In this document: positions 1 through 8,950 of the stretch, one piece after another | How positions within the stretch are numbered: the stretch's first letter is position 1 | How the letters are laid out: every line of letters begins with the position of its first letter | NCBI RefSeq assembly: GCF_018918155.1 | Contig: NZ_JAHLPY010000002.1 | Coordinates: forward strand, 62,001-126,000 | From: Anaerostipes sp. MSJ-23 | Lineage (GTDB): Bacteria; Bacillota; Clostridia; Lachnospirales; Lachnospiraceae | Direction: 5' to 3' | DNA length: 64,000 nt | Notes under the pieces: model-generated | The model's database searches: none | Told to the model about the DNA's origin: nothing | Seen by the model: the letters and a program-made list of their open reading frames with translations, nothing else | Position numbers and translations under genes: made by a program

Positions 1-197
1 GTGAAAAAGAAGATTCTGATTCTTCTGATGATTTAGATATTACAGATGGAATAGCGATTCGTGTGGAAGGAAGTAGATCTTATCAAACAGAATCCTGGTC
101 AGGAGATACTGAAAATCAGACGATGGAAATTAGAGGAACTGCATATATGATAAAAAAAGATGGCAAATGGGTGATTTATGGTGCCAAGTCATATTAA
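1..197 (+). CDS. C-terminal end of an unidentified protein (5' truncated)
   Basis: The reading frame is open from the window edge to a TAA at 195-197 and gives 64 residues. It is acidic at first (Glu/Asp/Ser-rich) and ends in GTAYMIKKDGKWVIYGAKSY. A 'kkDGKWvi' tail is common at the end of NTF2-like extracytoplasmic domains, as in zinc-ribbon membrane proteins of the TcaA/YvbJ kind. The next gene encodes a zinc-ribbon membrane protein, which fits such a setting, but the start and the other domains lie outside the window. It is spaced 21 bp from that gene and is probably co-transcribed with it. Confidence 0.5.
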   Translation, partial: EKEDSDSSDDLDITDGIAIRVEGSRSYQTESWSGDTENQTMEIRGTAYMIKKDGKWVIYGAKSY

Positions 198-218
198 AAA
201 AACGAGAGGAGAAAAAGC

Positions 219-1268
219 ATGGCAAATTTTTGTACAAAATGTGGGAAACCATTAGTAAATGGACAACCGTGTGACTGTCAGAAAAAAGTTCAAAAGGAGA
301 TGGAGGCAGTTAAACAGCAGGCAGAATCTTATGAACAAAAAAATGATAGTTCTAGAGAGCAAAAGCAGGAAGCTTATGTGTCAAAGCAACAGAAGCATAC
401 GCAGGGGTATGGACCAGGGCAGCAACAACAGTATACGCAAGGGCAGGGGTATGGACCAGGGCAGCAACAACAGTATACGCAAGGGCAGGGATATGGACCA
501 GGGCAGCAACAACAGTATACGCAAGGGCAGGGATATGGACCAGGGCAGCAACAGCAGTATACGCAGGGGCAAGGATATGAACAGCCGCAACAGCCTCAAA
601 AAGACTATGTTCAATATGGAAAAAATATTTTAAAAGAGGCACTTGTGTTGATCAAACAGCCGGTGGAAGGATTTCTTCAATCAGTAGCAGATGAACAGAA
701 TAAAATTGGATTGATTTTGATGGGAATAGAGTCTGTGTTAAGTGGTTTGGCTCTTTACCTTTTGGTCAATAGAATTTATTCTGCTGCTTATTCTGCAAGT
801 TCTTCTATTTTTGGACATTCTTTAACAAGTGCAGTTAGTGACCAGTTAAGGATACCATCTGCTGGAATGTTCTTTTTCCAGGGATTTTTTATTACAGCTT
901 TGATTTCATTGATTTTTACAGTTATTATTTTTGCAATTATGCGTTGCATGGGAAAAGCGGATATGAATTGGTTGCAAAGCTGTCAGATTATAGGAATGAA
1001 AAGCCTTGGAGTTTCTATTGGACTTTTAGTTGCAGTTCTTTCACTGATTATGGGACTTTTTTTCTTTGCTGCAATTGGATATGTTCTTGGAGTTGCTCTT
1101 GGACAGATTTATTTTATGTCTTCAATTATGCATTATCCGGCAAAATCAAAAACAGGAGTTGTCTATGGAATGCTTGTGATGATAGGTATTATTGTCTTGA
1201 TTGTTATGATGCTTTTCGGACAGGCTTTACTATCTGCAATTTCTTCTGCAGGAGGTTCTATTTTCTAG
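219..1268 (+). CDS. Zinc-ribbon membrane protein with Gln/Gly/Tyr-rich repeat
   Basis: A 349-residue protein. The N-terminus FCTKCGKPL...CDC (residues 4-20) is a short zinc-ribbon. A charged Gln-rich stretch follows, then four exact-length repeats of 14 residues (YGPGQQQQYTQGQG, residues 64-119), then a hydrophobic C-terminal half (about 150-349) with roughly five membrane segments, reminiscent of Yip1-like integral domains. It starts at an ATG preceded by a GAGAGGAG ribosome site. Zinc-ribbon plus membrane-domain proteins are common in clostridia and mostly uncharacterised, so no enzymatic role can be assigned. It sits in a run of same-strand envelope genes, 33 bp before the next. Confidence 0.7.
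   Translation: MANFCTKCGKPLVNGQPCDCQKKVQKEMEAVKQQAESYEQKNDSSREQKQEAYVSKQQKHTQGYGPGQQQQYTQGQGYGPGQQQQYTQGQGYGPGQQQQYTQGQGYGPGQQQQYTQGQGYEQPQQPQKDYVQYGKNILKEALVLIKQPVEGFLQSVADEQNKIGLILMGIESVLSGLALYLLVNRIYSAAYSASSSIFGHSLTSAVSDQLRIPSAGMFFFQGFFITALISLIFTVIIFAIMRCMGKADMNWLQSCQIIGMKSLGVSIGLLVAVLSLIMGLFFFAAIGYVLGVALGQIYFMSSIMHYPAKSKTGVVYGMLVMIGIIVLIVMMLFGQALLSAISSAGGSIF
408..575 (+). repeat. In-frame 42-bp tandem repeat, 4 copies
   Basis: Four consecutive 42-bp units begin at 408, 450, 492 and 534, each starting TATGGACCAGGGCAGCAACA, with a few third-position differences (GGG/GGA, CAA/CAG). Each encodes 14 residues rich in Gln, Gly and Tyr in the linker between zinc ribbon and membrane domain. A unit of a multiple of three keeps the frame if the copy number changes. 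Confidence 0.95.
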
Positions 1269-1301
1269 CAAAATAGCAGATAGTAGAAGGGGGAATTATG
1301 A

Positions 1302-2582
1302 ATGAAAATTTTGTCAGTAGTAAAATATCTGTTGCTCTGTGTTATTGTTATTGGTGCTTCCTTTTTTGTCACCAATCAAATGGGTGTTTTTAAACAAACA
1401 AAAGAAACTAAAAAAAGTACATATCAGAGTAAAGAAACATCGAATCAATCATCTGGAACAGAAAAAGCATCGGATGTTTATCAAGACTCAGATGGGAATA
1501 CTTATTACTGGAGATATCATAAGGGAAGTTATGAAGATTCTGCTGTGATTGCCGGTTATCAGCCGGTTGCGGGACAGATTAATGAATTGGTACAAGTTGC
1601 ATCTTCAGGAAAAGAAAAAACAATTCTAAAAACAGATGGAGCAAAAAAGTTTATCATATCTGGGAATATGATTTTTTATGAAAAGCCAATAGGAAATGAC
1701 CAGGCAGATCGTACCAAAATGATGGTATGCCGTTATAAATCTGGAGACAAACAGGCGTATGAATTGTTTGAGGGACGACTGAAGGCGAAAATTGGAGATT
1801 GGATCATTTGTAGTGGCAATGAAAATAGTAGTATGAAAAGTATTAATGTAAAAAATAAAGAAGTTAAACAACTAACAGGGAGTGATACGACATATTTGAC
1901 TTCGCATGATGGTCTTATATATTATCAGACGGGCACGGATAGTAAACAAAATGTAAATCTTTGCAAAATGAAGCCGGATGGAAGTGATCAGAAAGATCTT
2001 TGTAATTTGGATGGAGAATTAGAAGTTGCTACTGGAGCTCCAAGGGTTTGTTTTATGGTTTTTCGAAATGATGATATTTACTTTTCTGTAGGAACCTATG
2101 GCGGAGGAGGTTTGTTGTATGATGGGGGAAAAATATTAAAAGTAAAACAGAGTGGAAGTGATAAAACAACGGTTGCAGGTGAGTCAGGAGACGCACAGGC
2201 AACATTTCAGGTCAAATCAGATGGAAGTGTAGAAAGCAAGACGACAGATGAGGTAGATTTTTCTATTGATCCTATGGATACCTATGCTTGTCTCGATGGA
2301 AATGTTTATTTATTTGGAGATGATGGAAAACAACAAAAGGTAATTACAAAAGATGATTATCAAAGTATAGGAAGCGGACTTTGCGGAAAATTGGATGGTG
2401 ATGAAGAGATCAATGTAAAATATGTAGAAAAAATAGGAAATGATGTATATTTTCTTGTAGATCATGGTACAAAAAGTTCAGAAGGTGGCATGGGATGGCG
2501 TTATGAATATAACTGGGATCGTAGTGCAATGATGAAGAAAAATCTCTCTACAGGAGAAACAAAAACAATTTATAAATATTGA
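1302..2582 (+). CDS. Membrane-anchored extracytoplasmic protein, DUF5050/beta-propeller-like
   Basis: A 426-residue protein with one N-terminal hydrophobic segment (about residues 5-27, signal anchor) and a Ser/Thr/Lys-rich linker. The long extracytoplasmic part has recurring short motifs such as YYQTGTD, NLCKMKPDGSDQK, IYFSVGTYGGGG, ILKVKQSGSDK and VYFLVDHG. The pattern (aromatic pair, then 'K.k.dGs...k.l') is typical of the DUF5050 repeat, a propeller-like fold found in clostridial surface proteins. The ATG at 1302 is chosen because AAGGGGG lies 8 bases upstream and it gives the hydrophobic leader; the ATG at 1298 is out of frame. Function is unknown. It lies 36 bp before a PPC-repeat secreted protein and is likely in the same operon. 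Confidence 0.65.
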   Translation: MKILSVVKYLLLCVIVIGASFFVTNQMGVFKQTKETKKSTYQSKETSNQSSGTEKASDVYQDSDGNTYYWRYHKGSYEDSAVIAGYQPVAGQINELVQVASSGKEKTILKTDGAKKFIISGNMIFYEKPIGNDQADRTKMMVCRYKSGDKQAYELFEGRLKAKIGDWIICSGNENSSMKSINVKNKEVKQLTGSDTTYLTSHDGLIYYQTGTDSKQNVNLCKMKPDGSDQKDLCNLDGELEVATGAPRVCFMVFRNDDIYFSVGTYGGGGLLYDGGKILKVKQSGSDKTTVAGESGDAQATFQVKSDGSVESKTTDEVDFSIDPMDTYACLDGNVYLFGDDGKQQKVITKDDYQSIGSGLCGKLDGDEEINVKYVEKIGNDVYFLVDHGTKSSEGGMGWRYEYNWDRSAMMKKNLSTGETKTIYKY

Positions 2583-2618
2583 TATTTTTAAGAATCTATA
2601 AGATTGGGAGGAAATGGT

Positions 2619-4367
2619 ATGAAAAAAAAGATTGTAGCAATTGTGATGACTTTTTTATTAGCAGTCAGCATGAACATTCCAGTTTCGGCAGCACCTGCTA
2701 TATCAAAGATTGATTGTAAGAGAGTATCACAGGATTTTATGTCAACAGCACAAGATCTTTCGTTTGACCAGACTTATACAGGAACGCTGTCAGATTCGGC
2801 AGCAGCGAGATCTTATAAGATCAAATTGCCATCATCAGGAAGGATTAATTTGGAATCCATTTCAAAAAATAAAGAAGTGTATTATAAGTTATACGATCAT
2901 TCTGGAGAAGAGCTATGGAGTAAAAGTACCTTTATTTATGATATGCCAGGTTCCAGTACAGTAAAGGAAACTTTTGATCTGACAAAGGGAACATATTATT
3001 TAACGATAGAAAAGGAATCGTATTATGATGATGGAGCAAGAAATTTTTCTCTAAAAATTGGATTTGATAGTGCAAATGAAAGTTTTGAAGAAGCTGAAAA
3101 TGGAATAGATAATGAAATAAATTGTGCGCATAATATTTCAATTGGGCAGGAATATCGTGGGCAAATTGCGAGAAACGATGATAAAGATTTTTATTGCTTT
3201 ACATTGCCATCATCAGGTCGAATTAGCTTATCAGCTCTGTCTAAAATGAAGACAAGTAATTATACAATTTATGATAGCTCTGGTCAGGAAATATGGGGTG
3301 ATTCTACATGGGGAGATGATGTACTTGGTGGAAGTTCCACAAAAAAAGAGCTGGATCTTGTAAAAGGAACATATTATTTTGCAGTAAGTAAAAGAAACGA
3401 TGATGATACAGGAATTTATTCTTTTACCTTAAATTTTAAAAGTGCAGAAGAAAGTTTTGAAGAAACAAAAGATAGTCAGAATAATGATATGGAACATGCC
3501 AGCAAGATTGATTTTGGGCAGGAATATAAGGGGCAAATTGCTGAAAATGATGAAAAAGATTTTTATCAATTTACATTATCATCCTCACAAAAGATCAATG
3601 TTCAGACAATTGCACAAATGCAGAGCCTTTGTTACACAATTTATGATACATCGGGTCAGGAAATATGGAGTGATTATGGATGGGACGAAAAAGATGTTGG
3701 ACAATGTGTACTGAAAAAAGATATTTATCTTGAATCAGGAACTTATTATTTTGTTGCATCAAAAAGAGATGGGACAGGAAATTATAAACTTCATTTGTCT
3801 TTAGCATCCAGTGATGCATCTAATGGTTCTTCTAATAATACATCAAATGATGTGGAAGAACAATCTTTTGATGTATACCTTTCAAGAGCATCCTATACTT
3901 ATACAGGAAAAACAATCAAGCCATCGGTCACAGTAAAAGATGGATCAAAAAAATTAAGGAACCGAAAAGACTATACGGTTTCCTATTCCAATAATAAATA
4001 TGTAGGGACAGCGGAAGTTACAGTGAAAGGAAAAGGAAATTATAGTGGTGAAATAACAAAGACGTTTACAATCAATCCAAAGGGTACTTCTATCAGCAGA
4101 GTAAGAGCGTATTCCGGAGCATTTACGGCATCATGGGGAAGGCAGACAAGGCAGATAAGTGGATATGAAATTCAATACGCAGCAAATAGAAATTTTTATG
4201 ATAGTATAACAAAAACGGTTTTAGGGTACAGACAGACATCATTAAAAATTTCAGACTTGGAGCGTAAGAAAACATATTATGTAAGAGTAAGAACATATAA
4301 AACAAATGAAGATCAGACGTATTTTTCATCGTGGTCTAAGGTGAAAAAAGTGACAACAAAAAGATAA
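2619..4367 (+). CDS. Secreted protein with three PPC-like repeats, Ig-like and FN3-like domains
   Basis: A 582-residue protein starting at the ATG 2619, with GGGAGG at 2606-2611. A TTG at 2604 would only add five residues and overlaps that site. A cleavable signal peptide (ending near SAAPA) is followed by three homologous blocks of about 110 residues. Each has 'Q.Y.G.i..nD.kdfY.F.LpSSg.I', '.YtIYD.SGqEiW' and 'l..GTYYf...k', the hallmark layout of bacterial pre-peptidase C-terminal (PPC) beta-sandwich domains. After a Ser/Asn linker comes a block with YTYTGKTIKPSVTV and a GNYSGE turn (an Ig-like fold often found in clostridial surface proteins), then a C-terminal FN3-like domain (SGYEIQYA, YYVRVRTYK). 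No catalytic domain is visible, so it is probably an adhesive or carbohydrate-binding surface protein. There is no sortase motif. Confidence 0.75.
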   Translation: MKKKIVAIVMTFLLAVSMNIPVSAAPAISKIDCKRVSQDFMSTAQDLSFDQTYTGTLSDSAAARSYKIKLPSSGRINLESISKNKEVYYKLYDHSGEELWSKSTFIYDMPGSSTVKETFDLTKGTYYLTIEKESYYDDGARNFSLKIGFDSANESFEEAENGIDNEINCAHNISIGQEYRGQIARNDDKDFYCFTLPSSGRISLSALSKMKTSNYTIYDSSGQEIWGDSTWGDDVLGGSSTKKELDLVKGTYYFAVSKRNDDDTGIYSFTLNFKSAEESFEETKDSQNNDMEHASKIDFGQEYKGQIAENDEKDFYQFTLSSSQKINVQTIAQMQSLCYTIYDTSGQEIWSDYGWDEKDVGQCVLKKDIYLESGTYYFVASKRDGTGNYKLHLSLASSDASNGSSNNTSNDVEEQSFDVYLSRASYTYTGKTIKPSVTVKDGSKKLRNRKDYTVSYSNNKYVGTAEVTVKGKGNYSGEITKTFTINPKGTSISRVRAYSGAFTASWGRQTRQISGYEIQYAANRNFYDSITKTVLGYRQTSLKISDLERKKTYYVRVRTYKTNEDQTYFSSWSKVKKVTTKR

Positions 4368-4428
4368 AAAGTGATATACTGAAAGAGAAGTAGTATAAAG
4401 TTGAGGCTAGTTATGAAAGGAGCTACAA

Positions 4429-5043
4429 ATGAAAAGTAGGATGAAAAAATCATTAGCCATGATATTTAGTCTGATTTTGATGGTATGTGTTTGTGGAGTG
4501 AATCTTCAAACGGCGAGTGCAGCAAAAAAAACTTCTTATAAAAAATTGTATAAGAATTTCCTGGCAAAGAAGCCAAAGGCTAACCGATGGTTTTATGTAT
4601 TAAATGTTGATAAAAGTGGGGTTCCTGAGCTAATTACAACAGAATCTGGTGGAGGTGTGACAAATTTTTGTGTTTACACAGCCAGCAACAACAAAGTAAT
4701 AAAAGTTGGAGAGTATATTACAAGAGGTACTAGCCAAGAGCATCCGGAAATTGATTATGTATCAAAATATAAATGTTTATATGCAAGCGGATGGATCAAC
4801 GGTGTTGGTGGTGCCTGGGCAAATTTGTATGGAATTTCAAAAAAACATCTGGTAAGTAAATATCATTTAAGAGAAACTCATGAACAAAAAGATTTATATT
4901 ATATTGGGACAAGTGATAAAAAAAGTAAAAAAGTATCAAAAAAAGAATATTTGAAATATTATAATAAATATTTTAATCAATATAAAAGTTATAAAACAAA
5001 AGAAAATACAAAGAGTGTATTAGATCAAACATTTGGAAAATAA
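4429..5043 (+). CDS. Secreted hypothetical protein
   Basis: A 204-residue protein with a clear signal peptide (MKSRMKKSLAMIFSLILMVC... ending near ASAA). The mature part is strongly basic at its C-terminus (runs of Lys/Tyr). A central 'vLNVDKSGVPELITTESGG' segment resembles calcium-loop-like or propeller motifs of clostridial exported proteins. The ATG follows AAAGGAG by 7 bases. I do not recognise the family. A rho-independent terminator sits directly after it, so it is the last gene of the 219-5043 set. Confidence 0.6.
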   Translation: MKSRMKKSLAMIFSLILMVCVCGVNLQTASAAKKTSYKKLYKNFLAKKPKANRWFYVLNVDKSGVPELITTESGGGVTNFCVYTASNNKVIKVGEYITRGTSQEHPEIDYVSKYKCLYASGWINGVGGAWANLYGISKKHLVSKYHLRETHEQKDLYYIGTSDKKSKKVSKKEYLKYYNKYFNQYKSYKTKENTKSVLDQTFGK

Positions 5044-5051
5044 AAAGATAG

Positions 5052-5090
5052 AAAAGAATCTCGTGCTTATAACATGGAGATTCTTTTTTT
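5052..5090 (+). terminator. Rho-independent terminator
   Basis: AAAAGAATCTC (5052-5062) pairs with GAGATTCTTTT (5077-5087), with a 14-nt loop and a continuing T run. It lies 9 bp after a stop codon. Confidence 0.85.
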
Positions 5091-5208
5091 TGTTAAATTT
5101 CTTATGACATATTAACAACTGTTTGTGCGCTATTTTATTATGATGGAATGAAAAATGATATACTGGAAAAAAGAAAATAGGAAATTTAGTAAAGAAAGGA
5201 AGTATATT

Positions 5209-5934
5209 ATGAAGAAAAAAATATCTATGAAAAACATTTTAGTGATATTCTTTTTATTTGTAGTAGTATTTACAATAACAATTCCAACGGTACCGGTGAA
5301 AGCAGAAGAATATGGTCAAACATTTCAGTCGGGGAGACGAAAATATTATCTTACAGATAATGATACTGGGGAAGTGAAGTTATATGAAGAAAAGGGATCA
5401 GATAATATTCTTGTAGCACAGATGCAAATCAATGACTATGATAAGGAAAAAAGCGGTGGATATACAGAGTATGTTTTTACTTATAATCATAAATTGTATT
5501 TTACTTATTACCCACAAGGCGGAACAACAATGACTTTTAGTTATAAAATAGGTGGAGATCATTTTGAATTAGATCAATATGGGATGGGTGTAATAAATCA
5601 TAAAAATCAGTATGCTATTGGATATACTAGTTATGCAACGGATGTTTCATCAATGGGGTTAGGACTTTACAACTTAAAAACAAAAAAAGTAAAGAAACTT
5701 GGTAATGGATATACCGTTAAGTTAATTAGTGGGAAAGTATATTATGATTCTATGAGCAGTAATTATAAAAAATTTAAAGTTATTCGTTGTAATCTTGATG
5801 GAAGCAGAAAAAAAGTTTTAAAAACAGTTACAAATAAAAAAGAAATGGTTGGTGTACAGGTATACAAACATTATGCAACCTATTGCGTTATGATAGAAAA
5901 TGGTAGAAGTGTTTCCAAGAAGGTTCGATATTAA
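5209..5934 (+). CDS. Secreted hypothetical protein, DUF5050-like
   Basis: A 241-residue protein. The ATG at 5209 is preferred because AAAGGAAG lies just upstream and the protein then starts with a clean signal peptide (MKKKISMKNIL... to VPVKAEE); the upstream in-frame ATG at 5155 adds 18 residues with no ribosome site. The mature part has short repeats such as 'kvYYDSMSSNYKKFKVIRCNLDGSRKK', similar to the propeller-like repeats of the protein at 1302-2582. Function is unknown. It follows a terminator, so it probably has its own promoter, and it heads a run of small secreted proteins. Confidence 0.6.
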   Translation: MKKKISMKNILVIFFLFVVVFTITIPTVPVKAEEYGQTFQSGRRKYYLTDNDTGEVKLYEEKGSDNILVAQMQINDYDKEKSGGYTEYVFTYNHKLYFTYYPQGGTTMTFSYKIGGDHFELDQYGMGVINHKNQYAIGYTSYATDVSSMGLGLYNLKTKKVKKLGNGYTVKLISGKVYYDSMSSNYKKFKVIRCNLDGSRKKVLKTVTNKKEMVGVQVYKHYATYCVMIENGRSVSKKVRY

Positions 5935-5967
5935 CTCTTTATCTATTAAATAAGACGGAGGAGATTT

Positions 5968-7155
5968 ATGAAAAGAGTAGTTATACATGTTGTTAGTATC
6001 ATGTTTGCTTTAGGGGTAATTTTTTGTGGTACAAGAAAAGAAACTTATGCCGAGATGAAATATCTTAATTTTGTGGCAGATGCAAAATCTATGACAACTG
6101 TTTCTCTATCATGGAAAGCTGGGAATGTTACAAAATATAAAATATATCGAGCAGTATGCAATGGTAATCATCATTATCATGAGGAAGAAGATGAAGAAAA
6201 CAATACAGATCAGGGTATAAAAGAGGAATATCAATTAATTGCAACGCTCAGTAAAAAGAAAACAGAATATTTGGACCAGAAGGCAGAAAAAGGAAAAACG
6301 TATCATTATGAAATTAAAGGATATAAAAATGGAAAACAAAAATATGATGATGAGGTCACAATTTATTTAGGATTGTTGTGTAGTTTTGGTGGTGATGGTG
6401 AAGAACTTCCAATATTTCCTGCTTTCGCTAATGCAGAATCAGCGACATTAATATTAAGATATGACAATGGTTATGATAGTGATGTTGGAATTATACCCGA
6501 TGGATATAAGATTTATCGAAAAAAGGGAGGAAAAGAAAAATTTCATTTTTTAACGAATATAAAACTTGATAGAAATGCAGAAAAATTCAAAGATGCATGT
6601 TGTGTGCTATATACCGATCATCATGTGGAAGAAGGAACAACCTATTATTATAGGGCAAGGTCATATAAAACATTTGAAAATAAACAATATTATAGTCCAT
6701 ATACAGATGAGATTTCTGTTTATACTGTCAATGAAGAAGGTACCTATCAGGTAAAATTCGTTCAAGATGAAACTTGTGCAGAAGATGAAGCAGTCATTTT
6801 ATTAATGGGCCAAAAAGGAAATGAAAAAATGATTTTAAATTCCTGGAATCAAATAAGCTTTAAAAAGAAGGATGGTACATCAGGTGAAATTGATACTGAT
6901 ATTATAAAATACAGCAAAGACGGAAAGAATTGGAAAAGTTATGATATAAACCAAAAAGAGGATTTGAGCTTAAAAGAAGAAGAGGCCATTTGGTTAAAAA
7001 TAAAGAGTAGTGGGAAGGAAAAGATCAATTGTGTCGATGAATTTACAGAATTTTATGCGCATTCACAAGTAATCTACAACAATGAAGAAGACCATTATTT
7101 TTATATGGACTTAATAGATGGAAAGGCCTGGACGGAAAACGAATCAGAATTTTGA
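5968..7155 (+). CDS. Secreted FN3-domain protein, copy A of a tandem pair
   Basis: A 395-residue protein with a signal peptide ending near RKETYAEM. An N-terminal fibronectin-III-like domain has 'LSWKAGNVTKYKIYRA' and 'YHYEIKGYKNGKQKY'. A second FN3-like unit has 'GYKIYRKKGGKEKFHFLTN' and 'TTYYYRARSYKTFENKQYY'. A C-terminal domain has 'ETCAEDEAVILLMGQKGNEKMILN' (in part) and 'EEAIWLKIKSS'. The next gene encodes a close paralogue along its whole length, so this is a tandem duplication. It starts at an ATG after a GACGGAGGAG site. Likely role is surface or secreted binding; no catalytic motif was found. Confidence 0.65.
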   Translation: MKRVVIHVVSIMFALGVIFCGTRKETYAEMKYLNFVADAKSMTTVSLSWKAGNVTKYKIYRAVCNGNHHYHEEEDEENNTDQGIKEEYQLIATLSKKKTEYLDQKAEKGKTYHYEIKGYKNGKQKYDDEVTIYLGLLCSFGGDGEELPIFPAFANAESATLILRYDNGYDSDVGIIPDGYKIYRKKGGKEKFHFLTNIKLDRNAEKFKDACCVLYTDHHVEEGTTYYYRARSYKTFENKQYYSPYTDEISVYTVNEEGTYQVKFVQDETCAEDEAVILLMGQKGNEKMILNSWNQISFKKKDGTSGEIDTDIIKYSKDGKNWKSYDINQKEDLSLKEEEAIWLKIKSSGKEKINCVDEFTEFYAHSQVIYNNEEDHYFYMDLIDGKAWTENESEF

Positions 7156-7213
7156 TGAAGCAATAGAAAATAAGTAAATTTAAAGTGCATGTAAGGATAA
7201 ATGGAGGAGGTTT

Positions 7214-8365
7214 ATGAAAAAAAAGATAGTCTATATTGTCTGTGTTATGTTCATTTTAGGGGCGATTTTTTGTGGTAAAAGAAAAGAAACCTATGCAGAG
7301 ATGAAAATGCTCAATTTTTCTGTAGAAACAAAATCTATGACAAAACTTTCTTTGTCATGGGAGGCAGGAAATGTTACAAAGTATAAATTATATCGATCAG
7401 TATGTAAAGGTAAGCATGATAATCCAAGTGAAGAATATGATGAAGGAGAAACATATAGATGCATTGCAGTGCTTAGTAGAAAAAAGACGAGCTATTTAGA
7501 CCGAAAAGTAAAAAAAGGGAAAATATATCATTATATGATAAAAGGTTATAAAGGTTCGAAACAAAAATATTGTGATAAAGATACAGGTTATACAGGGATT
7601 ACATGTAATTTAAGCAGCGATGATGATTCTTTTTCAGATAATCCAGTTTTTGCTGATGCGCAATCGGTTACATTGCCATTGACTTATGATTATGTAGGAT
7701 TCATACCTGATGGATATGAGATTTATCGAAAAAAAGAGGGAGAAAAAACATTTCATTTTTTAACAAATGTAAAATCAAATAAACAAGAAGAGTTAGGGGT
7801 TACGATATACACCGATGATCATGTGGAAGAAGGAATAACCTATCATTATAAAGCAAGATCATACAAAACAGTTGAGAAAAAGAAGTATTATAGTTCTTAT
7901 ACGAAACCTGTTTCTGTTCGGACTGTCAATGAAAATGGTACTTATAAGGCAAAGTTTGTTATGAATGAGACTTGTGCAGAGGATGAAGCTATTATTTTAT
8001 TAACGGGACAAAGAGGAAATGAAAAAATGATTTTAAATCCTAGAGGTTATGTGAATTTTGAAAAAAAAGATGATACCTTAAATTATATGGATATTTCTAT
8101 TGTAGAATACAGTAAAGATGGAAAAAATTGGAGAACTTATGACGAAAATCAAGAAGAGGATCTGAGTTTAAAAGAAGATGAGGCTATTTGGTTAAAAATA
8201 AAGAGAGATGAGAACTATGAGGATGTCGAAAGTCATAAGAAGGAAAAAATTAATTGTGCGGAAGAATTTACAAAATTTCATGCTTGTTTACAAGCAACAT
8301 ATAAAGAGGAATACCGCTACTTTTATATGGATTTAATGGAGGGAAAAGCCTGGACGCAGAAATAA
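7214..8365 (+). CDS. Secreted FN3-domain protein, copy B of a tandem pair
   Basis: A 383-residue paralogue of the preceding gene product. The two share the signal peptide (FCGkRKETYAEMK), both FN3-like units, the 'NETCAEDEAIILLTGQRGNE' block and the 'YFYMDLMEGKAWTQ' end. Differences cluster in the acidic/His-rich linker (HHYHEEEDEE in copy A, shorter in B) and in an insertion before 'KINCAEEF' in B. An ATGGAGGAGG site precedes the ATG. The downstream region is decayed DNA with transposase remnants, consistent with local rearrangement. Confidence 0.65.
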   Translation: MKKKIVYIVCVMFILGAIFCGKRKETYAEMKMLNFSVETKSMTKLSLSWEAGNVTKYKLYRSVCKGKHDNPSEEYDEGETYRCIAVLSRKKTSYLDRKVKKGKIYHYMIKGYKGSKQKYCDKDTGYTGITCNLSSDDDSFSDNPVFADAQSVTLPLTYDYVGFIPDGYEIYRKKEGEKTFHFLTNVKSNKQEELGVTIYTDDHVEEGITYHYKARSYKTVEKKKYYSSYTKPVSVRTVNENGTYKAKFVMNETCAEDEAIILLTGQRGNEKMILNPRGYVNFEKKDDTLNYMDISIVEYSKDGKNWRTYDENQEEDLSLKEDEAIWLKIKRDENYEDVESHKKEKINCAEEFTKFHACLQATYKEEYRYFYMDLMEGKAWTQK

Positions 8366-8424
8366 TATATAAATATAGATTAGAAAATAAAAAAAGTAAA
8401 TTTAAAAGCCGTAAAGGGGATGTT

Positions 8425-8601
8425 TTGTTATCTATTAATAACAAAATAGTGCTATCGGATTTAGGAGAGAGAGGTGCTGTTTTTATTGTAGATACAAATC
8501 GATCGGATAAACAAATGGAAATTCTGAGTACTGATAATTATTGGGAAAATACACACGAGGATCTTGCATTAAAATACTATCGTTATTCTGAAGGAGAGTA
8601 A
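8425..8601 (+). pseudogene. Short coding remnant of unknown origin
   Basis: An open stretch ending in TAA at 8599-8601 encodes 58 residues (…GERGAVFIVDTNRSD…WENTHEDLALKYYRYSEGE) with protein-like composition. The frame is also open further upstream, overlapping the end of the previous gene out of frame. There is only a TTG with a poorly spaced AAAGGGGA as a possible start. Another protein-like fragment in a different frame lies at about 8648-8755 (MEEIHGASSKR…GNLIFRI). These look like pieces of a destroyed gene rather than a functional small ORF. The family is not recognised. Confidence 0.3.
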
Positions 8602-8739
8602 AAAAAATACAAGATTTAGAGAATGTTGCAAAAGCAAAGTATAAAAAATGGAAGAAATACATGGTGCATCCAGTAAGAGAGTTCTTACTACAGATCAGAA
8701 AGGAAATTTGATATTTAGAATATGTCTTAGAGTGGAAAA

Positions 8740-8950
8740 TCACTTGAATTATGATTAACTTCATTTTATCAAAATGATTGATATCAACGATTTCGGCCAT
8801 AATTCCGGCTGTTAATATACGGAACCTATTCCCGGAATGAATGTCAATACGTTTGGTAAGAGTTCCATCTGAGTTTTGATAGTTTTATCAAACTCTTTGC
8901 CTTTCTTTTGAGAAGTTCTGAACAACAGCATAGTAACGTGCCAGTGTAAA
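8740..8950 (-). pseudogene. Remnant of an IS110-family transposase
   Basis: On the minus strand the three frames together spell ARYYAVVQNFSKER, then KEFDKTIKTQMELLPNVLTF and IPGIGSVY, then TAGIMAEIVDINHFDK, split by frameshifts. 'IPGIG.v.a..i.aEIgDi.rF' is the conserved helix-hairpin-helix signature of the C-terminal domain of IS110-family transposases. No start codon, catalytic N-terminus or element ends are visible, so this is a dead fragment. The bases 8950-9067 downstream hold no recognisable gene. Confidence 0.7.

Noticed and set aside
408-575. Regular repeats that could suggest a CRISPR array
   Set aside because: The repeats are directly adjacent without spacers, a multiple of three long, and lie in frame within a membrane-protein gene.
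352-642. Minus-strand open frames over the 42-bp repeat
   Set aside because: They arise only because the repeat has no stops on the other strand; no ribosome site and low-complexity translation.
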